Part shown: positions 41,377-52,554 of the stretch, in pieces
Layout of the letters: every line of letters starts with the position of its first letter
Numbering within the stretch: the stretch's first letter is position 1
Assembly: GCA_033439685.1 (NCBI GenBank)
Contig: JAUEDM010000005.1
Location: 1,550,001-1,614,000, forward strand
Reading direction: 5' to 3'
From: Apodospora peruviana
Taxonomy: Eukaryota; Ascomycota; Sordariomycetes; Sordariales; Lasiosphaeriaceae
DNA length: 64,000 nt
Made by a program: the position numbers and the translations under genes
Notes under the pieces: generated by a model
Told to the model about the DNA's origin: nothing
The model's input: the letters and a program-made list of their open reading frames with translations, nothing else
Database searches by the model: none

Positions 41377-44087
41377 TTACAAACACTGCGAGTACCAATC
41401 ATTGGAATATGTGCAAACATACGGCGCCCTGCACGCTGTCGCGCCGGTCCATCCGTTGCCACCGCATTGCTGCCATCTTTCCGCTACGGCAGTGCCTGTC
41501 GGGGACGCAGTGGTTGACGTTGTCTTCGTGTTTGTGCTCGATGACTTCGTCGAACTAGTGCTCGCTGTTGACGTCTTGAGCGTGGTGCTAGTCGTCGTAG
41601 TCTTGAATGATGTCGATGATGTTGAGGGTTTAATGCTCGTTGTCGACGAAGACGAAGTCGAACTGGTTGTCGTCGACCCACCACCACCGCTCACAGCGCC
41701 CTTGGCGTAGAACACCCCACGGCCATTCGTGCCAACATACACCTGCCCCGGAACATTACCACTTCCCACCACTCTGCATGCAGAGAGCGCGCCAAATCCT
41801 TGCGCAGTACCCTGGATATCAATCCAAGTGGCACCCTCGTCCCCGCTGGCATAGAGCCTCGCTCCGGCAGAACCAACACCAAGGGCGTACACATTCCAGC
41901 TTGAAGACGACGAACCCAGGCCCAGCGAGATCTTCTGCGTGTCGCTCAGCCCGATGATCTTGGCAAAAGTCGCACCATAGTTCGTGCTGCGAAACAGGCC
42001 GACGTCGGTGCTAACCCAGACCTCGCCAGCCACAGTCGGATGCGCGGCGATATCGCGCACAGACGTGGCAGAACCTAGCGCACCGGCGACGAAGACAAAA
42101 GTCGAGCCAATATCAGTGCTACGGTAGAATGCGCTACCAGAACCGCCGTAGAAGACGGTATTGTTGCGCTTATCGCTGGCGATGACGGCCGACGACGGCA
42201 GCGACGCCACCGCGGAAAAGGTGCCCTGGTGCTGCGAGCGCAAAACGCCCGCGTTGGCGGTGGACCACAGAATGGTGTCGGCGTCGGCTGAGTATGCGAC
42301 TTCACCGCCTTCTTGCGTGGTTCCTGCTCCGTAGTGTATGTTCCATGACGCGCCACCGTCGGTGGAAACGGCAGCTTGCTGAGAGCCAGCCGAGTTGCCA
42401 ATGCGCACGACATTGGCGGGTTTGTTGCCCGCGTAATCTGATTTTTGATGTGAGACAATGGTCATTACGGTATCAGTTGGAGACGAGACTATACTTACCG
42501 ACGTCGGTAGAGGAAGCCCACAATGGAGTCATCCAAGGCGTCTGGGGCGATGTCCTGAGAGAATCGCTCGTGGCAAAGGTAAAGCCGTTGTCATCGCCCA
42601 CTGCCGCGAGAAGCTCGGATCCTCCGGGAGCTGATGCCAGTCCGAGGACTGCCATTTCTTCAATGCCGTTGGCAAGAGATGAGATCGAGACATTGCGCGT
42701 GGTATCCCACTTGGTAAGGTCATGGCCTCCGAAGAGCGTCAAGCCAGTAGCGTAGAGCCAGTGGTTACTGTCCAGCGGATCGATTTCGAGTGCCTCAATC
42801 ATCCATCCCAGGCGTTTAGTGTCTTGGGAGATGAACCCTGTATTAATCCAAGGAGCATTCTCGGTCTGTATGGGTGGTTAGAACAAATCAGCACAGTGAG
42901 TTAAATGAACTACTTACAGTGAGGTCGTAGTACCAGTTCTGATTCGGATACCCTGCCCAATCCCAGATCGGAGACCATGTGGTGCCAGAATCGGTGGATC
43001 TGAATATTTGAGCATCAGGCCACCACGAGTTCAAACTTGCGACAACTAGAGTCCCGGGTTTCTGCATGTCAATTCCCAGCCCACCAAAGCCGTAGTACAG
43101 ATCTGACCCCGAGACGGGCGTAATGTTCTTCCAGGTGCCGTTGGTAATATCATAACGATACACGCCGCCCATAGTACCGTCATAAGGACCAGTGCCGTCG
43201 CTATAGGTGAAGTAGAGAGCCTTCTCGGTGGGTTGAAGCTTGCACTTGTGGGGAAAGTATGAACCGGGTTGGCCAGGAACGGCGGTCCATGTAGAACCTG
43301 CGTCATTAGAGACATAGACTGATGCCGTGGTGTTATCCGCAGCACCAACAAAGATGCGAGATGTTGCACCATTTGTCACTGCAGACGTTGAGTCGAACGT
43401 GATAAAGGCAAGGCCTATCTTGTCCGAGTTGTATCCGTTGGGATCATTTGGGTCCACGATGAAGGTACCGGTGGCGGTGAAGGACGAGACTTTGGTGAAG
43501 GTTGCACCTCCATCCGTACTCTTCCACAGACCATTACCACTGCGTGCTCCGAAATAGATGATCTTGGAGTTGTTGGGGTCCACGGCGAGTCTCTCTCCCA
43601 TGCCGCGACCTGGCATGTTGCCTCCGACCTTGAAGGTAAGGGTGGTGGTGGACCAGGTCGCGCCCTTGTCTGAACTGCGGATAATGGCGCCATTGTTGGG
43701 ATCCCAGCTGTTTGTGTACATGCCCACGGCGGCATACACCTTGTTTGGGTCTTGCGGATCGAGCGCGACAGCATCAACACCCCATGAGTTCCTGTACCCA
43801 CGTTGTTCAGTTTCCAGGTTATGTCTGAGTAAAGGTCGGGGAAGATCTTACCACTTATCGTTTGTGGCTAGACTATCCGTGACGGCAGTCCAGGAGTTGT
43901 CGGCGTTTAGTCGGTAAAGGCCGCCAATGTCGGTCCGAGCATAGGCAACACCTTTGGCTGTATGATGGAAAACGATACCGGGGATGAAACCGCCGCCACC
44001 GCCGATGCGGACATTCTGCCACGAGAAGGCGGCCTTGACGGGAGCCGCGGCTGCAAGGAGCAGCTGGATCGCCGAGAGACACTTCAT
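41377..44087 (-). CDS. Secreted GH74 xyloglucanase with C-terminal CBM1
   Basis: A xyloglucan-degrading glycoside hydrolase (GH74; Cel74A/avicelase III type). Four exons: 43852-44087, 42918-43791, 42499-42865 and 41377-42437, encoding 845 residues, matching known fungal Cel74A enzymes. A signal peptide is visible (MKCLSAIQLLLAAAAPVKAA), then the mature start FSWQNVRIGGGGFIPGI-like block. Two beta-propeller halves carry repeated SxDxGxTW units (SSDKGATWSTT, STDGGATFTKV, SNDAGSTWTAV). Candidate catalytic aspartates lie in YARTDIGGLYR and in EALEIDPLDS (inference from GH74 structures). A Thr/Ser-rich linker precedes the CBM1, with the Cys and aromatic pattern QQCGGNGWTGATAC...CTYSNDWYSQCL. All introns are 52-61 bp and frame-consistent. 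Confidence 0.95.
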
Positions 44088-45282
44088 CGTGAAAGGAAGA
44101 TTGTCACGTCTGCGGTTCACTTGGATCTGGCTGCACACCCAGCGGAGCCTCAGGAAATACTCATAAGATGCGGGAACAGTGCAGTTAATATAGAGGACAT
44201 ACCGAACCAAACCGGCAGTACGGTTCCCTGGTCCGCCAAGGGAGATCTGTTCCCGTCTTTCCGTTACCTGGAGTGTTGGCGTCGCCACGGGTGTTGCGCA
44301 ACCCCTGGATGGCTCCTGGAATCCGGGGTGCGATCCTTGGATCCGGGACGCGTCTTGAGCCATTCTTCCCCACATACGGATCCGTAGAGACAGCAGAACG
44401 TTAAGATGAGGCGGCCTCGGATTATCCCACAAATAAATCTCAGTTGTGTAGCCATCAATGCGGGACGGCTCACGATGGCGGTCCCGAGTTACCGTTAATC
44501 ATGCTGTTTCCGTGGAGGTGGAACATGTTCCTCCGCATTTCCAGGGTGGCCATGTCCAGAGCCCGGGTTTGTTTCCTTTTGCATTCGGTTCTCGGCTCGT
44601 GGTAACTCAACTTAGAACTCCTACAGGTTCTATATGACAACTGGTCTGAGTGAGAATCGTGACGCCATGGCTTTTCTTATGGTCGTGGAGCTTGTGTTTC
44701 TTCAACTGAGTTGGTTTATTATCGATCGAGGTTTGACGGATGAGATCAGTTGGCTGGTACCCCTGAACGGAGCATGCGGGGAAATGTCACGGTTTAGCGC
44801 TGTAGGAAGCTATGCCGGATGGTGCTTTTGTCTCCATGATGGAAGTGACGTTCTGAGCCATCACATGTCGAGAAGTCGAGAAGGGAAATCAAGACTGACA
44901 TTGTTGAGTTGGACGGTTGGTTGGACCTTCCAGTTCAAGGGGATGCAAGAGCCCTAACCTTGACCACTCTTGCCGACTAGCTGCTCAGCTCCCCGCCCTG
45001 GCCCCTTGCAACTTCCTTCCTTAGCTGACCGTTGAACCGGTGATGGCTTACCTCACCCCGCACTTGCCTTCTTCTAGCTGAGCCAGCTGAGCTCGGTGAT
45101 GAATGGATGACCAGGATGCGGGGAATTGGAGGTTTGGCGCTTACTCCCCTTTACTCTCCGGACTGCGGACCTCAGTCAACCGAACTTCAACTGTGTTGCA
45201 ATCCTTGATCTGGCTCACTGCTCCAGCACCTGTACGAACATACGCGGATTACTCTCGTCACTCGAGGATCTAATCGCCGGCC
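44088..45282. promoter_or_regulatory. Divergent region between GH74 and GH2 genes
   Basis: About 1.2 kb holds both promoters, since the start codons at 44087 (-) and 45283 (+) point away from each other. CCGGGG/CCCCGG-like and GTCCGC-type GC elements occur around 44200-44350, but I do not assign them to a regulator. CTAGCTGAGCCAGCTGAGC near 45072-45090 is a short direct repeat. Shared induction of two hemicellulose-related genes is inference from layout only. Confidence 0.4.
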
Positions 45283-48200
45283 ATGTCGGGCTTCCTCACA
45301 ACACACCGAGAGGGACGGCCTACCCAAGCCGGAAAGGTCGACCCAAAATCGACTCCAGACTGGAACAACCTCAAAGTCATCCATCGCAACACTTTACCGC
45401 CCCGGGCCAGCTTTTATTTGTACAATAATGAAACTGATGCTTTAAGCCGTGACCTGAGCCGGACAAAAAGCCAAAAGCTTTCTGGTGAACATGGTGGTCC
45501 ATGGCTATTTCGGCTTGCCAAGTCCCCCTTGGAGGGCGGTGCTGCTTTCTACAAGCAATCCTTTGCCGAACTTTTGACTTCTCCAGAATGGTCTCACATC
45601 AATGTTCCCGGCATGTGGCAGCTCCAAGGCTTTGGTAAAGGCCCCCAATACACGAACATCGATTTCCCCTTTCCAGTCAACCCGCCTCATGTTCCCTTGG
45701 ATGATAACGAATGCGGCCGCTATGTGACGATTTTCCACCTTCGGCCAGAGGATGAGCAAGACCAAATACGACTTCGGTTCGAGGGCGTTGACTCTGCTTT
45801 CACCATATGGGTCAACGAGCATGAAGTTGGATACTCCCAGGGATCGAGAAACCCAAGCGAGTTCGACATCACCCCGTATGTCAAGTTCCGTGAACTCAAC
45901 TACCTTGCTGTCGAGGTGTATCAGAGGTGTGATGGCAGTTACATTGAGGACCAAGATCAGTGGTGGCTCAGCGGCATTTTTCGGGATGTTTTGTTGCACA
46001 AGTTCCCAAAGACGCATTTCGAGGATTTCCACGTCCAAACGATACTACACGATGACTACCAAGATGCCACCCTCCAAGTTGATGTGCAGCTGCCAAATGA
46101 TGCTGAGGTCCAGTTGCGCCTTTTGGACGCAGACGGCAACGAGATTGCGAAAAAGGTCAAAGTAGGCCAAGGCTCCATCACCTTCGAGCTCCCGATTGGG
46201 AATCCCCACAAATGGACGGCCGAGGTGCCATATCTCTACACTTTGACTCTTTCTGTGCCCGGATGTGCTATCGCTGAAAGGGTGGGCTTTCGTCGAGTCG
46301 AGCTCATTGACGGAGTCTTCTGCGTTAACGGGAGCCCCATCAAAATCAGGGGCACTAACAGGCACGAGCATCATCCCGACACCGGCAGGGCTGTTGACTA
46401 TGACTTCCTCAAGCGTGATCTGCTTCTCATGAAACGCCACAACCTAAACGCGATTCGGACGTCTCACTACATCAACGATCACAGACTCTACGACCTTGCC
46501 GACGAGTTGGGTTTGTGGATACTCGACGAGTCGGATCTCGAGTGCCATGGACTGCTCGTAGTGGGAGGAGACGGCTCAAAATTCACCTCTGACAACCCAG
46601 ACTGGGAGGCGGCCTATGTAGATCGGGCACGCCAGATGGTAATGCGGGACTTCAACCACCCCAGCATCATTCTGTGGTCCCTTGGAAATGAGTCTGGGTA
46701 CGGCAGGAACCACAAAGCCATGTACGACTTTATCAAGAGCGTTGACACGAGCCGTTTGATTCACTACGAAGGCGACTACAATGCCGAGTCTGCAGACATC
46801 ATCAGCAGGATGTACTACTCCGTCAAGGGTATGGAAGACTACGCAAAGGATCGTTCCTGGGAGAAGCCGGTCATGCTATGCGAATACATCCATGCTATGG
46901 GGAACGGGCCTGGGAATATTAAGGAGTATATCGACATCTTCTACAAGTACCCCCGGTTAATGGGTGGGTTTGTATGGGAGTGGGCAAACCATGTGAGTCC
47001 AGAAACTCTGTCATCGACGCTCAGAAACTAATCAGTGAACAGGGTTTGCGGACGAAAACAAAGGACGGCGAGGTGTATTTTGGCTACGGGGGTGATTTCG
47101 GTGATGTCCCCAACGACGGCAACTTTGTCTTGGATGGCCTTTGCTTCTCGGACCACACTCCGACCCCTGGCTTGACGGAATACAAGAAAGCAATTGAGCC
47201 AGTTCAAACTCTTGCGCTCGAAGATGGTAACAAAGTGCGCATTATTAACAGATACGACTTTATCAAACTGGACCATCTGAGATGCAAGTGGTGGATAGTC
47301 GCAGACGGATCCGAGATCTCGGGAGGAGGAGTTGAAATTCCCAAGGATATCCAGCCCCACAAGGAAGCCCTTATAACCATCGACGGGCTTCCGGAGAGCT
47401 ACGCGCCCGATGCTCACCTGAATCTGGAGTTTTCTCTTGCGGAGCAGACAAGCTGGGCTGACGCCGGGCATGTCATCGCCACCGGCCAATTACAACTAAC
47501 GAGACCAACCAGCCTACAACTGCTTCAGTTGAGGCTTCTGCCGAGGAACCGCTTCATCCACCAGTCCATTATCGATGCAGACAAAAATCCCTCCAAACTC
47601 TACATCTCTGGCTTACAAGGCTCCGTCTGGGAATTTGACACCACGATTGGGGCCCTAAGCAGCTGGAGGCGGCCCTCGGACAAAGACACCAACATTCTTG
47701 CCTCCCCTCTCGACTTTTCTCTGCACCGTGCCATCACCGACAACGACCGAGGCTGTGATTTTGGGAAGAACTGGGTCGATCGCCGTCTGCACCAAGCCAA
47801 GACTCACATGACCCAAATACAATGGTCCGACGAGGGGGGTGTTGCTGAGATCGTCGTTCAAGCACGCATTGCTCCGCCGGCGGTGAACTGGGCACTCGAG
47901 ACGACCACGACATATCGTTTCGTTACAGGCGCGGGTGGGAAAGATGACATCGTGAGCATACGAGTGCACGCCCACCCGACAGGACTTAATCTGCCTCGTG
48001 CGTGGGGTAGATTTGGACTGGTGACGAGGCTGAAGTCTTGCGAGCGGGTGAAGTGGTTCGGACGTGGGCCGGGGGAGAGCTATCGCGACTCGAAGCTGAG
48101 CCAGCTGGTTGGGGCGTACGAGGCTGGCGTGAATGAGCTGTTTATCGACTATGAGTTCCCGCAGGATAACGGTAACCGGACAGATGTGCGGTGGGTTGAG

Positions 48201-48473
48201 TTTCTGGGGGGTGAGAAGAAGAGGCTGCTACGGGCGAGGTATGGAGAACTCGAGGGAGCGAGTTTTCAGGCGCAGAGGTACACTGTCGCGGATATTGATG
48301 AGGCAAAGCATCCGTATGAGTTGCATAAGAAGGCGTTGCCGGAGGGACAGGTGGAGGTGCACCTGGACTGGATGCATCATGGTTTGGGGACGGGGTCTTG
48401 CGGTCCTGAGACTTTGGAAGAGTATACTTTGCATGCGGACAAGGATCGGGATGTGGAAATTCTTTTGGACTGA
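45283..48473 (+). CDS. Beta-galactosidase, GH2 LacZ type, intracellular
   Basis: Hydrolyses beta-galactosides such as lactose or galactosyl oligosaccharides. Exons 45283-46992 and 47043-48473 join over a 50-bp intron (GTGAGT...GAACAG), giving 1046 residues, close to the 1024 of E. coli LacZ. Domains in order: sugar-binding (VPGMWQLQGFGKGPQYTNID), immunoglobulin-like, TIM barrel with acid/base Glu470 (LGNESGYGRNH) and nucleophile Glu534 (LCEYIHAMGNG), then the beta-sandwich C-terminal region ending in GTGSCGPETLEEY. No signal peptide is present, so it is probably cytosolic, as in lactose-permease systems. A permease gene is not in the window. The N-terminus DWNNLKVIHRNTLPPRASFY is normal for fungal homologues. 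Confidence 0.95.
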
Positions 48474-49149
48474 TGGAGGGGTGATAGGTGAGTACAATGG
48501 CGGTGGCTACGAATGATTGGGATGCAGAATGGACATTATGAATTTAAGGGTTTGGTGACTGGTATGGCTAGTAATGGAAGAACGAGAAGGAAATAAGGTC
48601 AATGGCGGCAGTAATCAGCGCCAATGGAAGACGAAAGCTATGGACTATGGATGCATGTATTGTTATGTGATAACAGGGACGATGACCAAACAATATAGGG
48701 ATGGGAAGGAGGTGTGGTAATAATGTAGTATGACTTGACTACTGTGTATCCTTACAGCAGGTAGAGAACCTGTTTATGTTTAGGGAGGAAAGATTATATT
48801 AACGATATTGTTCCTCAATCGGTTCTCAAGTTTTAATCGCTGGTGATGTTAGGAATGTGACCGTCAATGACCCAGCCGCTGGTACATATCTTGGAATCTT
48901 TCTACTCAACCACATTGACAGTCCATTACCCAGATGAATTGCCTTGGCGATCCGTGATAGTTGGCAGGTTGGTTGATCCAACAATTCTCAGGCAGCGCAA
49001 TATGCCATGGAGACATAGAATTTCCAGGCTTTCTGCCAGCGATAACGAACACCCGACGGACGGATTTACCAGGGACTGACATCATTTTTTACAATCTACT
49101 GGACCTTGGTATGTCGCCACGGGTAATACCAACAAACAATTGAACTGAA
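48474..49149. other. Intergenic, nothing seen
   Basis: The 3' flank of the beta-galactosidase gene. Short ORFs only. Confidence 0.4.
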
Positions 49150-49468
49150 CCTGCTCACTTTTGCCAGGTTGAGGGGAAGAAGGCAGGACAGAAAGTGGTT
49201 TGGGTAAGGGGTTGTGAGGCCAATTCGGGGTACATATAAGAAGTAATTCCGACCCCAAATATCACAAAGCAGAGGCGTGCTGGCAGAGTGGTCTAATGCT
49301 CACAAACAAGTGGACAGAGCTTGTCTGCTTTTGCTAGGTCGAATGGAAGAAGACAGAACAGAAACTGGTTTTGGTGGAGGGTAGGGCCACCAGGATTAGG
49401 TAAATATAGAGCATAATTCAACGCTAAACATCATCAAACAAGGGCGTGGTGGCAGAGTGGTCTAATGC
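49150..49468 (+). repeat. Tandem duplication (about 170-bp period) including a tRNA-Ser 5' end
   Basis: Copy A (about 49150-49299) and copy B (about 49320-49468) share TTTTGC(C/T)AGGT, GGAAGAAG(G/A)CAG(G/A)ACAGAAA, TGGTTT(G/T)GG, ATCA(C/T)(A/C)AA and then GGCGTG(C/G)TGGCAGAGTGGTCTAATGC. The spacing of matching points is 169-170 bp. Copy A stops after the D arm of the tRNA; copy B continues into the complete tRNA. Confidence 0.8.
49274..49299 (+). pseudogene. Truncated tRNA-Ser (5' 26 nt only)
   Basis: The first 26 bases of the intact tRNA-Ser at 49443 are present with one change (G to C at position 7). They end abruptly after TCTAATGC; the following sequence does not form an anticodon arm. 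It lies at the end of copy A of a tandem duplication. Confidence 0.8.
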
Positions 49469-49524
49469 GCATGACTAGAAATCATGTCTCTTCGGAGGCG
49501 TCTGTTCAAATCAGGCCCACGTCG
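49443..49524 (+). tRNA. tRNA-Ser(AGA)
   Basis: Acceptor GGCGTGG pairs with CCACGTC (one G-T). Anticodon stem CATGA/TCATG encloses loop CTAGAAA with AGA at 49477-49479. A long variable arm (TCTCTTCGGAGG-like) marks a class II tRNA, and the T arm GTCTG-TTCAAAT-CAGGC is intact with one T-G pair. No intron. The B box GTTCAAATC is standard. Confidence 0.9.
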
Positions 49525-49544
49525 AAATTTATTAAAAACAATAA

Positions 49545-49549
49545 TTTTT
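49545..49549 (+). terminator. RNA polymerase III terminator of tRNA-Ser
   Basis: A run of five T lies 20 bases past the tRNA end, followed by further T-rich tracts. Confidence 0.65.
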
Positions 49550-50526
49550 CTTTCTTTCTTGATTTTTTTCTGTTATATCTTCACATCGTGAAGTGTTTTT
49601 TTTTGTCTTCAACATCGGGTTCGGACTTCTCACAGTCCTTTCGCGAGGCTTTTGGATGTCTACTGTGGTTGCAGGCCAAAGAAAAACCCCTTGTCAGGTA
49701 CCTTGTCCGTTGCACCCAGAGTGATTTCGTAAACACTGGTCTTCACCTTTGAACCAGTGGTGAATACCGAGGTGTCCACAGCCACCGACGCTGAAACTTC
49801 ATGCGGAGTCACTCCTCAGCTCTTTGCCTCTGGTTCCATTCGATCCGCGATCGCATACAGGGATGAGAGGAAATCCAGATCGAAGACCGAAGGTGGATAT
49901 TGTTTTGAGAATGGAGAACGGATGGCGGATACCGGTCCCCCTCGGTTTACCGGCACGGCGGTATGAATGTAACTATACCTTGTACGATACGTACATTTTA
50001 TTCACTGTTTATCACATGTCAGATGGAAAGCTCACCGACACACCGAAGTGGAAACAATTGGGTTGATCTGTCGAAAGAATCAGGTAGGGATCAAGGATTT
50101 AAATAAAATATATATCGCAGACACTTGAACGAGAGGTATTCATCATTTATGATTAACTTGTATTGATTGGTTGGTTGCTTGTTTCCGGAGTTGAGTAGTG
50201 CTACAAGTGTTGCGCACACTACACCATTAATAGGTGAAAGTGATGTAGCTAGGTACTCTAGGTAATTGATATAATATATAAAACACAAAGAGAAAATTGC
50301 CATTGAATTCCGAGACGGTGCAGTAGTGATGGTTGCGGCGTGTGATGCTAGCAACGCGTGCGGGTATTGTTGCTTAATACAATTCCTCTTTCTTATCCTT
50401 CCAGGCTCAAACCAACACCGACATTTCCTTGGTCTGTAATTATACCCGCGGTCCTCTCCGCGGCGTATAAAACCAACGCCCAAAGGATCTGTGTCGACGC
50501 AGCAATCCAGAGGAGCGATGCCGCTT
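49550..50526. other. Intergenic, no supported gene
   Basis: T-rich DNA near 49550-49610, then sequence without recognisable coding signal. GCTAGGTACTCTAGGTAATTG lies near 50249-50268. It contains the 3' flank of the Ser-rich gene that starts at 52554. Confidence 0.4.
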
Positions 50527-52554
50527 CTAGCGTACTCCGAGCCTGTGGACCCAGCGTGATAACCTCGACCGCAAACCTCCCTTTTTATGTCCGCCATGCC
50601 CAAATGCACTCCCGGATTCTTCGGTCTGCGTTCGCGGTTGATCATGGTATGCCATCACCGATATTGATCGAGGTATCGTGCTGGGGGTTGTTATACCATC
50701 GTCCTCCAGCAGTAGACTCCTTACATCGGGCCGGGTAGCGGGTGTGGCGGGTATCGGTGAGAGGATGTGAGCATTGTCGTGATTAGAAGGCGGAGGTGTC
50801 AGGTTGGCCGGTTTCCTTCCCCCGTTATTACTAGCATTAGACTGTTGAGATGGCTCGCTTGCTGCTTCCGAGCCTAGCAAGTGGAGGTGTTTCTGCATAA
50901 AGGCGGCCCCGGTGCTGGTGGCACGGCGCGGGAGCACCTTGACGTTGTTGCTGGATCCAGGCGTTGGGGTGCGTGAGGGCGGTGGAACCCCCCCGTCGTT
51001 ATGTGTGGTGGCTATCGACTGTGCAGGCATCGAATTGCGTTTGCTCGGACACACGGCGGTGGGCTGTGGCGTCTCTGACTCGGACAGCTGCGGTGTGACC
51101 CGACCGCCCACATCTGACGTTGTCGCGCGGCTCCAAGTGTTCCTACGGCTTCTTCCACCACTAGACGATAATGCTGTCGAGCAGCTCTCCGAGCTAATAC
51201 TTGGTGTGTAGTTCGGCGACCATCCGGAGCGAAGGGCCACCCAGAGCGCTGTTACCGAAATAAGCATCTTCGTCGCCTCGTCGATAGTGTGAATGGTCCG
51301 CTTCGACCCGGGTTCCACGAGCGGAGACACCGTCTCGTTTTCGCTCTCGCCATCGGTGGCCCAGCCTAGCGTGGACTCGGTCGCCGGGGTGGCTGGTGAA
51401 TCCAAGGAACCTGGCGAAGTACTACCTACGGGAGTAGGCTGGAGAGACGATCCGGTCAAGGTCCGGCCCACGGCGGGCCTAGCACGCGGGTACCGGCCCC
51501 CAAACGAAGATGCTGATGTATAGGTATCTTGCACATCAAGGCTAGAGTGTGTTAGAGATGCCAATACCGGATGCCGCCGGGATAGGGGGTTAATGATGCT
51601 GAAGGTAAACCGGGACTGCGGGACACCCCTCGACGCATCGGCCGCGGTGGTGCCGGTTTCTGCCAAGACTTGTGAGCGTGGAGAAGAGGCGGCGGTGCTC
51701 CTTCGTGCCCAGCGAACCGTCGTCATATTTCCCTCCTCATCCTCGTGGACAAAATCATATGATCCATTCGGCAGTGGCCTGGCCACCCACACCGACCCGT
51801 CATCCAGTACGATCTCGGCAGAGTCGGTATTCCTGAGTGGGCTATAGACGGCGACTAGCCTCTGCTTGTCGAAGCTCTCGTCGTCGCTCTCGGTGGTGTC
51901 CGACGTCGAATCTTCATCGTCCCTCCGTACAAGCACCAGGTCGTCGTATCCGAGTTGGCGCTTGACACCGAAGATTCCCGGAAATCGCTTTGCCAGGCGG
52001 GGAGTTATCACGGGACCGGCGATCCGCGATGACGGGAAAAGCTCGAGAACGGGACGCGCTCGGCCGTCGTCGGAGACCTTTTGCAGCTGCAGCAGTAGCC
52101 GCGGAAGCACTTTTTGCAGGACCTTCTTCTTGCCGAGGAGCTTGGGGGTGGGGTAGCCAAAGAAGTAGGTGGTATGTCTGCGCGGTGCACGCCGTGGTCG
52201 CCGGCGAGGACCGGCCATGGCAGCAGCCACACCATCGATGGACAGGGTGGATTCGCTAAACTCGGACTCGGAGAAGAGATCCTCGGTCATCACGGACGTG
52301 GCATCCTCTTCCTCCGCGGGTTCCCGGAAGCGAACTACAGGTTCCGGCGTGCGAGGAATGTAGTCTGATGCTGGTCGTTGTCGGAGGACGGGCGCCGGGG
52401 CGCCTTGGATGAGGGTGCTTGAACGGGGTTTGGTGGGCGCAAATGGGGACCACAGGAGAGGGTATCGTAAGTTCTGGGCCGCTTGAGGAGAGGAGGCCGA
52501 CTGCCGGTCAGAATATTCGTGGCCATGGAGGCTAGCTCCCGAGTGCAGGAACAT
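50527..52554 (-). CDS. Unrecognised Ser-rich protein
   Basis: An intronless 675-codon ORF from ATG 52554. Most of the chain is low-complexity and Ser/Pro/Thr-rich, hence likely disordered. One block at about residues 125-215 looks conserved and folded: TTYFFGYPTPKLLGKKKVLQ, then VLPRLLLQLQKVSDDGRARP, and RFPGIFGVKRQLGYDDLVLV. A second compact block DSAEIVLDDGSVWVARPLPN / YDFVHEDEEGNMTTVRWARR at about 242-285 looks like a beta-rich unit. The C-terminus is basic (RSRLSRWVHRLGVR). I do not recognise a family. A long open frame with GC-rich third positions supports a real gene. Confidence 0.7.
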   Translation of the reverse strand: MFLHSGASLHGHEYSDRQSASSPQAAQNLRYPLLWSPFAPTKPRSSTLIQGAPAPVLRQRPASDYIPRTPEPVVRFREPAEEEDATSVMTEDLFSESEFSESTLSIDGVAAAMAGPRRRPRRAPRRHTTYFFGYPTPKLLGKKKVLQKVLPRLLLQLQKVSDDGRARPVLELFPSSRIAGPVITPRLAKRFPGIFGVKRQLGYDDLVLVRRDDEDSTSDTTESDDESFDKQRLVAVYSPLRNTDSAEIVLDDGSVWVARPLPNGSYDFVHEDEEGNMTTVRWARRSTAASSPRSQVLAETGTTAADASRGVPQSRFTFSIINPLSRRHPVLASLTHSSLDVQDTYTSASSFGGRYPRARPAVGRTLTGSSLQPTPVGSTSPGSLDSPATPATESTLGWATDGESENETVSPLVEPGSKRTIHTIDEATKMLISVTALWVALRSGWSPNYTPSISSESCSTALSSSGGRSRRNTWSRATTSDVGGRVTPQLSESETPQPTAVCPSKRNSMPAQSIATTHNDGGVPPPSRTPTPGSSNNVKVLPRRATSTGAAFMQKHLHLLGSEAASEPSQQSNASNNGGRKPANLTPPPSNHDNAHILSPIPATPATRPDVRSLLLEDDGITTPSTIPRSISVMAYHDQPRTQTEESGSAFGHGGHKKGGLRSRLSRWVHRLGVR

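Noticed and set aside
45505..46038. 177-codon minus-strand frame
   Set aside because: It is the complement of the beta-galactosidase sugar-binding domain, with no independent feature.
39466..48473. Possible secondary-metabolite cluster around the PaxU-like (DUF829) gene
   Set aside because: No terpene cyclase, prenyltransferase, P450, PKS or NRPS gene is present; neighbours are glycoside hydrolases.
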